NCBI RefSeq assembly: GCF_003703975.1
Contig: NZ_QTJY01000002.1
Span: 124,001-188,000 of the forward strand
Direction: 5' to 3'
Origin: Larkinella soli
GTDB lineage: Bacteria > Bacteroidota > Bacteroidia > Cytophagales > Spirosomataceae
Length of the DNA stretch: 64,000 nt
The translations under genes were made by a program, and so were the position numbers. The notes beneath the pieces are model-generated. The model made no database searches. It saw only the letters and a list, made by a program, of their open reading frames with translations, and was not told the origin of the DNA. Shown piece after piece: positions 48,590-58,139 of this stretch. Every line of letters begins with the position of its first letter. The stretch's first letter is position 1.

Positions 48590-51500
48590 TTACAATTCTT
48601 CGACCAGCTTCCGGTCTTCCGTCTGCTGGGGCTGATCCTCGTACATCGACGTATCGACAGCTTTGAAGCGGGACATGAACGAGTACATCGCCGGAATGAC
48701 GAAGAGCGTCAGCACCAGAGAGAAAAGAATACCGCCTACGATGACGACCCCCAGCGGAATCCGGCTTTTGGCGGCCGCCCCAAGACCCATGGCGATCGGA
48801 AGAGCACCGAAGGCCGTCACGAGGCTGGTCATCAGGATCGGGCGCAGACGCAGCGCGGAAGCCTCGATGGCCGCATCCAGTTTGCTCATGCCCTCCTTGC
48901 GTTTCTCGTTCGCAAATTCCACGATCAGAATCCCGTTCTTGGTCACCAGACCAATCAGCATGATGATCCCGATCTGGGAGAAGATGTTGAGCGTCTGGTT
49001 GAACAGCCAGAGCGACAACACCGCCCCGGCGATGGCCAGCGGCACGGTAATCATGATGATGAACGGATCGGTAAAGCTTTCAAACTGTGCCGCCAGAATC
49101 AGATAGATCAGCACCAGCGCCAGCACGAAGGCGAACAGCGTGTTCGACGAGCTTTCGGCAAAGTCACGTGAAGGACCGGAAAGCGCCGTCTGGAACGTAT
49201 CGTCCAGCGTCCGGGCGGCAATGGCCCGCATGGCGTCGACGCCGTCGCCGATGGTTTTACCCGGTGCCAGACCGGCCGATACCGTTGCCGATTTGAAGCG
49301 GTTATAGTGATAAACCTGCGGAGGACTGGACACTTCGGAAAACCGGACGAGGTTGTCGAGCTGGACCAGCGCCCCCACGTTGTTGCGGACATAGAACGAA
49401 GCCAGGTCCACCGGCTCGTCGCGGTCGTCGCGCGATACCTGCCCAATCACCTGATATTGCTTGCCGTTCATCAGGAAGTAGGCCAGACGCCGGTTGCTGA
49501 GGGCCAGCTGGAGGGTCTGGGCCACATCCTGCACCGACACGCCGAGATTCGTCGCCTTTTCGCGGTCGATGGTGAGGTTCAGCTCCGGCTTATTGAATTT
49601 CAGGTCGACGTCGAAGCCCTGGAAGGTCGGATCTTTCTGGACCTCGTCCATAAACTTCGGCAGCCGTTCCTGAAGCCGCTGGAAGTTCAGGTTCTGGATG
49701 ACGAACTGCACCGGCAAACCGCCCCCGCCCCGGCCGACCTGAATGGTCTGCTCCTGGGTGGCGTTCATGCGGGCTTCCGAGAAGGTTCTCAGCTTCCGGC
49801 TCAGATAATCGGTGATGTCCTGCTGGGAACGCTCACGCTCGCCCGGATCGACCAGGTTGAGCGCCACGAATCCAGAGTTGACCGCCCCGGCTCCCGACAT
49901 ACCGGGAGCAATGACGCTGAAGGTAAAGCTGATTTCCGGAATGGAATCCAGAACGAACTGGTTGACCCGTTCCGTAATGCGGGACATCGCTTCATAACTC
50001 GTCCCTTCGGGTGCCGTAATCGGAATCCGGATACGGCTGCGGTCTTCCATCGGAGCCAGCTCGGATTTGAGCGTAGAGCCGATACCGAAGATCATCGCGA
50101 TACAGATCGCGATCAGCCCGAAGGCCCACCGACGCTGGCGCATGAACCGGGTCAGCGAACTGCGGTAGGAATTATCCAGCCACTGATAGAACGGTTCGGT
50201 CTTTCGGTAGAACCAGGATCCCTTGCCGTGGTCTTTACTGACAAGTTTGACACTCAGTACGGGGGTCAGGGTCAGGGAGACGAAAGCCGATATCAACACC
50301 GATCCGGCCACGACGATCCCGAACTCGCGGAAAAGCCGGCCCGTGAACCCCTGAAGGAAGATTACCGGCAGGAACACGACCGCCAGGGTGATGGAGGTCG
50401 AGATGACGGCAAAGAAAATTTCTTCCGAACCTTCCTTGGCCGCCCGCTTGGGGTCCAGCCCCTGCTCGATCTTTTTGAAGATGTTTTCCGTGACCACGAT
50501 CCCGTCGTCGACGACCAGACCGGTGGCCAGTACGATCCCGAGCAGGGTCAGCACGTTGATACTGAAGTCGGCCACATACATGATGAAGAACGCACCGATC
50601 AGCGATACCGGAATGTCGATCAGCGGCCGGATCGAAATCAGCCAGTCGCGGAAGAACAGGTAGATGACCAGCACGACCAGCACGAAGGCGATCAGAATGG
50701 TTTCGGCCACTTCCTCGATCGACTTCCGGATGAAGGTCGTCCGGTCGATGCCGTTCAGAATCTTGATGTCCGGCGGCAAATCCCGGCGGATCTCGGCCAG
50801 CCGTTTATTGTATTCGTTGGAGATATCGACGTAGTTGGCGCCCGGCTGCGGAACCAGGACGATAATGGCCCCGGAGGCATTGTTCTGCTTCGCCGAGGTT
50901 TCCTCATTCTCCGGCCCCAGAACGGCATAGCCGACGTCCTTGAACCGAACGATCTGGTCGTTGGTCTGACGCAGGATGAGGTTGTTGAAATCCTCCTCAC
51001 TGAACAGACGCCCGGCGGCTTTCACCGTCAGCTCGGTATTGTTCCCGTAGATTTTTCCGCCGGGAAGTTCCACATTCTGGCGGGTGAGGGCCTCCTGAAT
51101 GTCCTGAGCCGTCAGGCGGTAGGCCGACAGCTTCAGCGGGTCGATCCAGAGCCGCATGGCGTACCGCTTCAGACCGAAGATCATGACCTGGCTGACGCCG
51201 GGAATAGTCTGCAGCCGCTCCTGAAGCACGTTTTCCGCATAATCCGACAGTTGCATCGGGTTCCGGGTCGTACTCTGGATCGGCATGAAGATGATCGGGT
51301 CGGAGTTGGCGTCGGCCTTCGTCACGACCGGAGGAGCGTCGATATCCTGCGGCAGCTGACGCTGGGCCTGCGACACCTTGTCCCGCACGTCGTTGGCGGC
51401 CCGTTCCAGGTCGGCGCCCAGTTCGAACTCGACGGTAATGTTGCTGGAGCCGAGCGCGCTGTTCGACGAAATGGTCCGGATGCCCTCGATACTGTTGAGC

Positions 51501-51709
51501 GACTTCTCGATCGGCTCGGTAATCTGGGATTCGATGATGTCCGGGTTGGCGCCGGTGTAACTCGTGCGGACCGAAATGATCGGAGGGTCTACGGCCGGGT
51601 ACTCGCGAACGCCCAGAAAAGTAAAACCGATCACCCCGAATAGTACGATGATGATCGACATTACCATTGCGAACACCGGGCGCTTGAGACTTAACGATGG
51701 TAGGCTCAT
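48590..51709 (-). CDS. RND multidrug-efflux-type permease (HAE1/AcrB-like)
   Basis: 1039 residues, the normal length of an inner-membrane RND pump. Twelve membrane helices in two halves. Helix 4 has the proton-relay pair in LATGLVVDDGIVVTENI (about residue 400). The porter domain starts with VREYPAVDPPIISVRTSYTGA and contains the typical GVSQVMIFGLKRYAM segment; the second half has GLVTKNGILIVEFANEKR. It exports drugs, bile salts or lipids through the adaptor encoded 31 bp upstream. No TolC-like outer-membrane factor is nearby, so it must use one from elsewhere. The C-terminus is short and charged. Confidence 0.95.
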   Translation of the reverse strand: MSLPSLSLKRPVFAMVMSIIIVLFGVIGFTFLGVREYPAVDPPIISVRTSYTGANPDIIESQITEPIEKSLNSIEGIRTISSNSALGSSNITVEFELGADLERAANDVRDKVSQAQRQLPQDIDAPPVVTKADANSDPIIFMPIQSTTRNPMQLSDYAENVLQERLQTIPGVSQVMIFGLKRYAMRLWIDPLKLSAYRLTAQDIQEALTRQNVELPGGKIYGNNTELTVKAAGRLFSEEDFNNLILRQTNDQIVRFKDVGYAVLGPENEETSAKQNNASGAIIVLVPQPGANYVDISNEYNKRLAEIRRDLPPDIKILNGIDRTTFIRKSIEEVAETILIAFVLVVLVIYLFFRDWLISIRPLIDIPVSLIGAFFIMYVADFSINVLTLLGIVLATGLVVDDGIVVTENIFKKIEQGLDPKRAAKEGSEEIFFAVISTSITLAVVFLPVIFLQGFTGRLFREFGIVVAGSVLISAFVSLTLTPVLSVKLVSKDHGKGSWFYRKTEPFYQWLDNSYRSSLTRFMRQRRWAFGLIAICIAMIFGIGSTLKSELAPMEDRSRIRIPITAPEGTSYEAMSRITERVNQFVLDSIPEISFTFSVIAPGMSGAGAVNSGFVALNLVDPGERERSQQDITDYLSRKLRTFSEARMNATQEQTIQVGRGGGGLPVQFVIQNLNFQRLQERLPKFMDEVQKDPTFQGFDVDLKFNKPELNLTIDREKATNLGVSVQDVAQTLQLALSNRRLAYFLMNGKQYQVIGQVSRDDRDEPVDLASFYVRNNVGALVQLDNLVRFSEVSSPPQVYHYNRFKSATVSAGLAPGKTIGDGVDAMRAIAARTLDDTFQTALSGPSRDFAESSSNTLFAFVLALVLIYLILAAQFESFTDPFIIMITVPLAIAGAVLSLWLFNQTLNIFSQIGIIMLIGLVTKNGILIVEFANEKRKEGMSKLDAAIEASALRLRPILMTSLVTAFGALPIAMGLGAAAKSRIPLGVVIVGGILFSLVLTLFVIPAMYSFMSRFKAVDTSMYEDQPQQTEDRKLVEEL

Positions 51710-51740
51710 GGACTGGTTAATGGTTTACTTACCTATTACT

Positions 51741-52919
51741 TTATTTCATGGTGACGCTGTTATCCGATGCCGAGGCCACTGAAGACGACTGCACGGGCAA
51801 CTTGTCAAGCTTGGCCACTTTGACCGGAGCATCCGGCCGCAGAAAGATCAGACCCGTGGTCGCGACGGTATCGCCCGACTGAAGCCCGCCGGTGATCTCC
51901 ACGACGTTGGCATTACGAATGCCGATTTTGACGTCCGTAAATACCGCTTTCCCGTTTTCGATGACGACCACCTGGCTGCCCCGCGCCTGCGGAATGACCG
52001 ATTGCGTCGGCACCACCAGGGCCTTCTGGTTACTGAAAACCAGATTCACTTTGGCGAACGTGCCGGGGCGCAGCGCCGAGGAGTTGTTGTTCACCCGGGC
52101 ACGGATGCGCAGGTTCCGGGTGGCTTCTTCCACACCCGGCTCGATGGCATACACGGCCCCGTTGAATAGTTTATCCGATCCGTCGATCTGGAACGAAATG
52201 GTACTGCCCAGTTTTACATTCGGACCGTATTTCTCGGGAATGGAAAAATCCAGCTTCATGGAGCTGGTCTGCTGAAGCCGGGCAATCAGCGTCGTCGGAC
52301 TCACGACGGCCCCCAGGCTGACGTTCCGAAGACCGATCGTTCCCGAAAAAGGAGCCCGGATTTCGGTTTTGCGCAGGGCGGCCTTCGTCACTTCGATGTC
52401 GGCCAGGGCCCCTTTCAGGTTGGTGACGATGATGTCATATTCCTGCTGGCTGATCCCACCGCGCTGGAGCAGCTGCTTGTTCCGTTCCTCGATCCGGCGG
52501 TTGTTTTCCTCCACGACCCGGAGTTTCTGAAGCTGGGCCTGAAGGTCTCCGTCATAGATTTTGACCAGCAGCGTTCCCTGCGACACCGGCTGGCCTTCGC
52601 GAATGTTCATCTGAACGATCCGTCCGGAAATCTCGGGGTAAATATCAACCTGCTCGGCGGCTAACAGAGAACCGCTGGCTACTACTTCGTCTTTCAGGTT
52701 CTGGGCAGAAACGACATAGGCGTTCACGGAGGCAGGGCCTCCCCCGCCGGGTCCACCCGGCCCCCCACGGCCTCCGCCGGCCTGACCGGAAGGCGCACCG
52801 CCCCCCCGTCCGCCGGGCCCAACGCCTTCAGGCTGCCGGAACTTATTATAATAAATAAGGGCACCCAGTACGAGTACTACCAAACCAATTGAAATCCATC
52901 TTTTCACTGAAATATTCAC
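51741..52919 (-). CDS. RND efflux periplasmic adaptor (membrane fusion protein)
   Basis: 392 residues. An N-terminal membrane anchor (ISIGLVVLVLGALIYY, about 10-25) is followed by a Gly/Pro-rich linker at about 31-66 that is longer than usual. Then come the biotinyl-lipoyl-like half motifs (EISGRIVQMNIREGQPVSQGTLL), a helical hairpin (about 130-180), the beta-barrel domain (RAPFSGTIGLRNVSLGAVV, SIPEKYGPNVKLG) and the membrane-proximal domain. It couples the permease to an outer-membrane channel. The two genes form an operon with the adaptor first. Confidence 0.93.
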   Translation of the reverse strand: MNISVKRWISIGLVVLVLGALIYYNKFRQPEGVGPGGRGGGAPSGQAGGGRGGPGGPGGGGPASVNAYVVSAQNLKDEVVASGSLLAAEQVDIYPEISGRIVQMNIREGQPVSQGTLLVKIYDGDLQAQLQKLRVVEENNRRIEERNKQLLQRGGISQQEYDIIVTNLKGALADIEVTKAALRKTEIRAPFSGTIGLRNVSLGAVVSPTTLIARLQQTSSMKLDFSIPEKYGPNVKLGSTISFQIDGSDKLFNGAVYAIEPGVEEATRNLRIRARVNNNSSALRPGTFAKVNLVFSNQKALVVPTQSVIPQARGSQVVVIENGKAVFTDVKIGIRNANVVEITGGLQSGDTVATTGLIFLRPDAPVKVAKLDKLPVQSSSVASASDNSVTMK

Positions 52920-53035
52920 GTTGTACCGGGAGCGGTGTTGCCCCCGTGGAGAAAGCCGGCCAGACGTTTTGACTACTGTCAGGAGTCCAAAATTTCAACT
53001 AACTTAGCATCCAAAATGTTCCGTTCCAAAAGCCA

Positions 53036-53452
53036 ATGACAGTCGAAGAGTACATTAATCGACAGACGCCCGAAAACAGTCGCCTGTTGGCCGAATTACA
53101 TCGATTAATCCTGGACACCGGCCCGAAGATTCAGCAGAAGATCAAATGGGGGATACCGTTTTACACCTATAAAGGCGATCTGTGTTACCTGAATCCGCTC
53201 CGGACCCCGGAAGGCGGCATCGACCTGTGCTTCCTGAGGGGGTTCGAGCTGGCCGACGAGCAGGGCGTACTGGAAGCCCGGGGCCGGAAAACGGTGCGGT
53301 CCATCGCCGTCCGGACGGGCAGCCTCGACGAGAAGCTGATCCGTGAACTGCTGCATCAGGCCATTCTGCTGAATCAGACCTCCCGCGAAAAACCGGGCGG
53401 TTTGTTGTCCCGACCGAAAGGGGGAGAATCTCCGAACCCGCCCACGGCCTGA
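53036..53452 (+). CDS. DUF1801 domain protein
   Basis: 138 residues. VEEYINRQTPENSRLLAELHRLIL at the start and KIKWGIPFYTYKGDLCYLNPL at about 37-58 match the DUF1801 (YdhG-like) fold, ending with VRTGSLDEKLIRELLHQAI. The final 20 residues are Pro/Gly-rich and not part of the domain. Cytoplasmic; the family's role is not established (some members are linked to iron handling). It stands alone, divergent from the RND adaptor. Confidence 0.85.
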   Translation: MTVEEYINRQTPENSRLLAELHRLILDTGPKIQQKIKWGIPFYTYKGDLCYLNPLRTPEGGIDLCFLRGFELADEQGVLEARGRKTVRSIAVRTGSLDEKLIRELLHQAILLNQTSREKPGGLLSRPKGGESPNPPTA

Positions 53453-53474
53453 CCTGCCGCAGGGAGCGATGTGA

Positions 53475-56400
53475 TTACCGCCCGCACAGCTTGCGGTAAT
53501 CACATCGTTCACACACCTTCCGGTCGTCGGTCTTCCGGAACGGGCTTTCCGGATCGAACAGTTCGGCAATCAGCCGTTTCAGATGGCTTTCGGTCTGAGC
53601 CACATATTCCTCCGGGCTGCCCAGGTGCAGGTTGTTTTCGATGAAACCGCCTTCCAGATTCCGGAACGAGTAAAAGCCGGCGACCACCTTCAGGCTCGCA
53701 CCCGGTATCCACTCCTCCCCGAACCGCAGCCCGTTTTCGCGCAGCATCTTCTTATACACCAGATACTGATACACCCAAAGCTGGCGGGCCTTCTCCTTCA
53801 TGGGGTCACTCAGCAGAATGTCGGTCGTGCGGGCTTCGGCGTCGCGGGCTTCCACCTTGCCGGTTTTGTAGTCGGCCACCCGGATCAGCACCGTGCCGTC
53901 GGACCGGTGCAGCCGCTCGACGCGGTCGATCTTGCCGGCGATCCGGATGCGGAGCGGCCCGATGGCCGTGTCCACGTCCAGGGTCGTGTCCCACTCCTCC
54001 TCGGTCTGCAGGACCTCCAGATGGCCGTTATAGCGCTCGATCTGAAGGTCGTTGAACCGCACCATGAGGTCTTCGGCGATGCGGTACATGAGCAGGTTCA
54101 TGCCCGACTCGGTTACCCGGTTGCGGAAAAGCTCCTGATATTGAGCCTTCAACTCGTTGATAACCACCTCCTTCGTCACCGGCCGGCCTTTCATGCGGTA
54201 TTGCTGGTCGAGCTGCTCGAGCGTCCGGTGGACCCAGTCGCCGAACTCGGCGGCATCCATGTCGTCCGACACCTCCTCATCCCGCATTTTGATGACCTGG
54301 CTGAAGTAGTATTTCAGCGAACAGCTGACGTAATTGTTCAGATTGGTCGGATACAGCCCGCCCACGACCCGGCCCTCGGCCAGCAGCCGGCCCGAAAGCC
54401 GTTCCTTCAACTGATGCAGGATGGCCTCGCTTTTCGGGATACGAAGGTTCTCGAAATCGAGCGCCGGCAGCCGGTCTTCTTCGAGCCGCCCGAAACGCAC
54501 CATCGGGTAGCTGACCGTCACCTGACTGCCGGGCACCCGGCTGAGTTCGTGTTCGAGCTGGAGAATATACCGGCTTTTCTCGCCCTTGCTGGTGCCGTAG
54601 GCATCGGCGGAGGTGACATAGAGCAACGCGACCTGCTTCGCCCGCTGGAGCAGCCGGTAAAAGTGGTACGACATCACCGACTCCTGATCCTGGTAGGTCG
54701 GCAGGCCCACGGCCATGCAGGCATCGAACGGGATGAGGGAATTCAGCCGGCGGGCCTGGGGCAGCACGCCCTCGTTGACCGACAGGATGATCAGCCGCTC
54801 GAAGTCGAGCGCCCGGGTTTCGAGCATCCCCATCACCTGGAGGGCACTGGTGCCTTCGCTCTCGAACGGAATACTGGTCTGCCGGATCAGCTCGTAGAGG
54901 AACTGTTTCAGGCTTCGGATGTCGACCAGCTCGTTGCGGCCGTCGCGTTCCAGAGTGGTTTCCAGTTGCCGGAGCAGGTTCTGGAACAGGTACAGGTATT
55001 CGGTTTCGATGGCGTCCTGTTTCTGGAGATACACCTCTTTCAGCAGGTCGATGAGGGCGTAGAACTGGTGAATGACGGCCAGCGGCTTATCGTCGGGCCA
55101 GCGTTTGAACAGCACCCGAAACAATTCGCAGTGGTTGCCGGCTTCGAGCAGCTGCTTTTCGTCGAGGTAGACCAGGTGGTCGGTCCGGATGGTTTCGAGC
55201 GTTTTCCGAACGAGCCGCTCATTCGGCACGCCGGGGGTATTCAGGCAGGTTTCCTCATACTGCCGGATGAAGGGGTGGCTCAGGACTTTGGTCACGTGCC
55301 GGTGGTTGTATTTCGGAATATACACCGTGCCGCTTCCATCCTTCCGGGCAAAAGCCGCCACCGTTCGCTGCATCTCGAACAGCGCATCCACCAGCGTGAA
55401 CAGGAGGGAATTCCGGAGGGAGAGGCCCATCGTCACGTTCAGGTCGGTGTTCGAACCGCCCAGTGAATACAGAACCGGCAGCAGCAGCGTTTCGTCGCCC
55501 AGCACCAGGGCCGTATCGGCGACGGCTGCCGAAGGGTCGGTTTCGGGACCGATTCCGGCGCCCCCGGTTTCGGCGGGAACGGCCGCTTTCCACTGCTGGT
55601 AGAGATGCCCGGCTACTTTGGCCTGCATGCTGGCGTTCGGTACGCCGATGATCTGGATGTGCTTCGGACTGTGGGTCAGGTGGTTCTCGATCAGGTTCCA
55701 GGGGCCTGACCAGCCTTCCTCCCGGTATTTTCGGAGCATCCGGCCGGCTTCCTGCCGTTTGGAGTCCATATAGTAGACGTCGGTATCCCACAGCATTTCG
55801 GCCTTGCCGGCTTTGACCAGGTTCCGGACGATCTTTTCCTCCGACCGGCTGAGGGCGTTGAAACCCGCAAAATAGAGGTACTCGTAGACGGGATTGTCGC
55901 GCACTTTCTCCTCCACCTGATCGGCCAGCATCCGGTAGGCCATGCCCCGGTAGGCCCAGCCTTTGGACAGCAGGCGGTCGTGCAGTGCCTGGTAGGCAGT
56001 CTGGAGATTTTCAAACAGGCGAAAATACCGCTGGGTCCCGCTGGTTTCCAGCCGGGCGGCCCGCCCGTCGGGCAGTTCGAGTTTCCAGCGTTCGAGGGCT
56101 TTGGCGGCCGTCATGTAGCTGAACAGTTCCGAAGGCGAAATCAGATACTGGTCGATGCGGTCGAAATCGTTGAGCAGAATGCTGGCCCAGTTCAGAAAAC
56201 GGCTGAATTCCAGGTTGGGGTCGATCTCGCGGAAGACCTCATACAACTCGAAAAGCAGGCTGACGGGGTCGATGAGCTGAACGCCCGCACTCTGGGTGAT
56301 GAAGTCGTCGACGGCGACGACGTTGGGAGAAAGAAACGGGGTATCGGCGTGCCGGCTGAGGTGATGCTGGAAAAACGAAACGGCCCGGCGGGTCGGCAGG

Positions 56401-56477
56401 ACCACCCATACGTCCTCCATGCGCGTTCCGTGGCGCCGGAAAACCTGGGCTGCGGCCTGTTCAAGAAATGATTGCAT
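53475..56477 (-). CDS. AddB/RexB-like PD-(D/E)XK nuclease of a DNA-end resection complex
   Basis: 1000 residues. The C-terminal nuclease has GKIDRVERL and VADYKTGK (Asp-Tyr-Lys at about 869-871), the PD-(D/E)XK metal and catalytic residues, inside an iron-sulphur cluster frame formed by a Cys near 700 (NNYVSCSLKYYF) and Cys 989, 992 and 998 (CERCDYRKLC). This Cys plan is that of AddB. The N-terminal helicase-like part (ILSVNEGVLPQARRLNSLIP near 560) is degenerate: where AddB keeps GxxGxGKT, here the start reads VWVVLPTRRAVSFFQ with no Walker A Lys. It probably works with an AddA helicase encoded elsewhere to process double-strand breaks. Confidence 0.85.
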   Translation of the reverse strand: MQSFLEQAAAQVFRRHGTRMEDVWVVLPTRRAVSFFQHHLSRHADTPFLSPNVVAVDDFITQSAGVQLIDPVSLLFELYEVFREIDPNLEFSRFLNWASILLNDFDRIDQYLISPSELFSYMTAAKALERWKLELPDGRAARLETSGTQRYFRLFENLQTAYQALHDRLLSKGWAYRGMAYRMLADQVEEKVRDNPVYEYLYFAGFNALSRSEEKIVRNLVKAGKAEMLWDTDVYYMDSKRQEAGRMLRKYREEGWSGPWNLIENHLTHSPKHIQIIGVPNASMQAKVAGHLYQQWKAAVPAETGGAGIGPETDPSAAVADTALVLGDETLLLPVLYSLGGSNTDLNVTMGLSLRNSLLFTLVDALFEMQRTVAAFARKDGSGTVYIPKYNHRHVTKVLSHPFIRQYEETCLNTPGVPNERLVRKTLETIRTDHLVYLDEKQLLEAGNHCELFRVLFKRWPDDKPLAVIHQFYALIDLLKEVYLQKQDAIETEYLYLFQNLLRQLETTLERDGRNELVDIRSLKQFLYELIRQTSIPFESEGTSALQVMGMLETRALDFERLIILSVNEGVLPQARRLNSLIPFDACMAVGLPTYQDQESVMSYHFYRLLQRAKQVALLYVTSADAYGTSKGEKSRYILQLEHELSRVPGSQVTVSYPMVRFGRLEEDRLPALDFENLRIPKSEAILHQLKERLSGRLLAEGRVVGGLYPTNLNNYVSCSLKYYFSQVIKMRDEEVSDDMDAAEFGDWVHRTLEQLDQQYRMKGRPVTKEVVINELKAQYQELFRNRVTESGMNLLMYRIAEDLMVRFNDLQIERYNGHLEVLQTEEEWDTTLDVDTAIGPLRIRIAGKIDRVERLHRSDGTVLIRVADYKTGKVEARDAEARTTDILLSDPMKEKARQLWVYQYLVYKKMLRENGLRFGEEWIPGASLKVVAGFYSFRNLEGGFIENNLHLGSPEEYVAQTESHLKRLIAELFDPESPFRKTDDRKVCERCDYRKLCGR

Positions 56478-56508
56478 TCACGATTTGCTGGACAAAGGGG
56501 GCGCGAAG

Positions 56509-56548
56509 GTCCGAACGGTCGGACGTATTCGCAGTTCCTATGCGAATA
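56509..56548. repeat. Two adjacent hairpins between miaE and the AddB-like gene
   Basis: GTCCGA/TCGGAC (56509-56524, loop ACGG) is directly followed by TATTCGCA/TGCGAATA (56526-56548, loop GTTCCTA). No T run on either side. They may end the miaE transcript or lie in the leader of the AddB-like gene. Confidence 0.5.
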
Positions 56549-56578
56549 TCTCAGTTATGGCCGCCTTTTCAAAATAAA

Positions 56579-57172
56579 TCAATGGAATCGATCGCTCCGC
56601 ACCTCCAGATTCCGCATGATTCCGGCTTCCGCTTCGAGCAGTTCCTTCCAGCGACGGCGCACCACCTCCTTCGGCAGGTATTCTTCGGCCAGCTCGATGA
56701 AGTTGCGATAGTGACCGGCCTCCGAAATCATCAGTTCCCGGTAGAATTTTTTCAGCCCCTCGTCATTCAGATGCTCCGACAGCAGCTTGAACCGCTCGGC
56801 GCTGCGGGCTTCGATCAGGGCGTTCAGCAACAGTTTTTCCATCAGCTGCTCATGGCGGTCCGACGGTTTTCGCAGGATGGTCTGCAACTGGTTGACGTAC
56901 TCGTCCTTCCGCTGCCGGCCGAGCGGGATGTTCCGTTTTCGAAGTTCTTTCAGCACCCGTTGAAAATGACCCCACTCCTCGGCCACGACCGGCGTCAGCA
57001 CCTCCACCAGCCGGGCTTTTTCGGGGTACTGGACGATCAGCGAGATGCACGACGATGCGGCTTTCTGTTCGCAGTAGGCATGGTCGATCAGAATGTCGCC
57101 GATGTTCATTCCGGCGATGTCGACCCAGCGCGGATCGCTGGGGAGTTCCAGTCCTAACGTAGTCAGTGACAT
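56579..57172 (-). CDS. miaE: tRNA 2-methylthio-N6-isopentenyladenosine hydroxylase
   Basis: 197 residues from the ATG at 57172, 2 bp after the DUF1835 stop; a longer start at 57217 overlaps that gene. Diiron ligand motifs are spread over a four-helix bundle: IGDILIDHAYCEQKAAS, VAEEWGHFQRVL (ExxH), NALIEARSAERFKLL and ISEAGHYRNFIEL (ExxH). MiaE hydroxylates ms2i6A37 in tRNA with O2, needing a MiaB/MiaA-made precursor. Length is normal. It is translationally coupled to the DUF1835 gene. Confidence 0.92.
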   Translation of the reverse strand: MSLTTLGLELPSDPRWVDIAGMNIGDILIDHAYCEQKAASSCISLIVQYPEKARLVEVLTPVVAEEWGHFQRVLKELRKRNIPLGRQRKDEYVNQLQTILRKPSDRHEQLMEKLLLNALIEARSAERFKLLSEHLNDEGLKKFYRELMISEAGHYRNFIELAEEYLPKEVVRRRWKELLEAEAGIMRNLEVRSDRFH

Positions 57173-57174
57173 GA

Positions 57175-58110
57175 TCAGTTGGTTAGCTGCACCAGCCGGT
57201 CTTCTTCCGAATCCCACCGATAGGGAGAATCGGCGGTCTGAAAATAACCGCCCAGCCAGCGTTCGACCGGGGCATGCGTCCGGCGGCCGGTCATGAGGTC
57301 GGTCCCGTTTTCGGTCAGTCGGACCTCCAGTTCGGAATGGTCCCAGAGCCGGCCGTCGCCCTCGCGGATGTATTGCTCCACGCTCAGGTCGCCCATGCCG
57401 TACACCCGGTCCTGACGCAGAAACCGCCCGATCAGCACCCGCTCCGATTTAGGGCCTTCCATCAGGATGGCGGCCAGCTGCTGTTCGATCAGGTTCAACC
57501 CGTTTTCGGTGAACGGAAACCGCTGGAGGTGCAGGATCAGCGCATCTTCCAGAAACCGCAGCCGTCCGAATTCTTCCGCGCCCAGCGCCTGAATCGCCAT
57601 CGGGTCGGAGCCGGCATACGCATTCCAAACCCGCCGGGCCAGATCGAGTTCGGCCCGGGTCAGCGGTTCGGCCTGAAGGTACAGCGATCCGAGTTGGGCG
57701 CCGTTGAGTTCGCCCATGCCCTTGAAGAACGGCACACCGGGGAAAGCATCGACCGACACCTGTTTCAAAACGGTTTTACCCAGGTCCCGGCCCGAAAACC
57801 AGGCCAGCAGGAACACCAGGTTGATCTGGCAGAACAGGTCGTGTTCGAACCAGAGACAGACCTCGTCGTAATCCGTAAACCGGCTTAGCTTTTCAAATTC
57901 CCGAACCACCTTTCGGTCGTAGGTCCCGGCCGTATCCTCCCCTTCCAGCCACCGCCGACGGACGGCCCAGAGGTCGTCGAATGAACCCGAAGCGGCCAGG
58001 ACCGGGCCTTCGGAAAGGGCTTCCCGCCAGGTGACGACATCGCCGGGGAGGTTGGCTTCGGCAAAGGACTGGGCAGTGGAGTCGCCGTTCAGAACGTGGA
58101 GCTGTTTCAT
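57175..58110 (-). CDS. DUF1835 domain protein
   Basis: 311 residues from the ATG at 58110, at the conserved domain start (KQLHVLNGDSTAQSF); a start at 58158 would overlap the porin stop. The DUF1835 pattern GDVVTWREALSEGPV is at about 25-39, and the C-terminal half (ending SPYRWDSEEDRLVQL) belongs to the companion DUF3658-like region. The family appears to bind or cleave small acidic substrates, but its role is unproven. The gene ends 2 bp before miaE. No signal peptide. Confidence 0.87.
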   Translation of the reverse strand: MKQLHVLNGDSTAQSFAEANLPGDVVTWREALSEGPVLAASGSFDDLWAVRRRWLEGEDTAGTYDRKVVREFEKLSRFTDYDEVCLWFEHDLFCQINLVFLLAWFSGRDLGKTVLKQVSVDAFPGVPFFKGMGELNGAQLGSLYLQAEPLTRAELDLARRVWNAYAGSDPMAIQALGAEEFGRLRFLEDALILHLQRFPFTENGLNLIEQQLAAILMEGPKSERVLIGRFLRQDRVYGMGDLSVEQYIREGDGRLWDHSELEVRLTENGTDLMTGRRTHAPVERWLGGYFQTADSPYRWDSEEDRLVQLTN

Positions 58111-58139
58111 GTCGTATTTGTTTGGTTTACAAGAGATTG

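Noticed and set aside
49307-51643. Plus-strand frame of 778 codons opposite the RND permease
   Set aside because: Antisense shadow of a conserved pump; composition is rich in Arg, Gly, Asp and His as expected for such shadows.
53583-55466. Plus-strand frame of 627 codons opposite the AddB-like gene
   Set aside because: Antisense to a gene with nuclease and iron-sulphur motifs; no recognisable domain.
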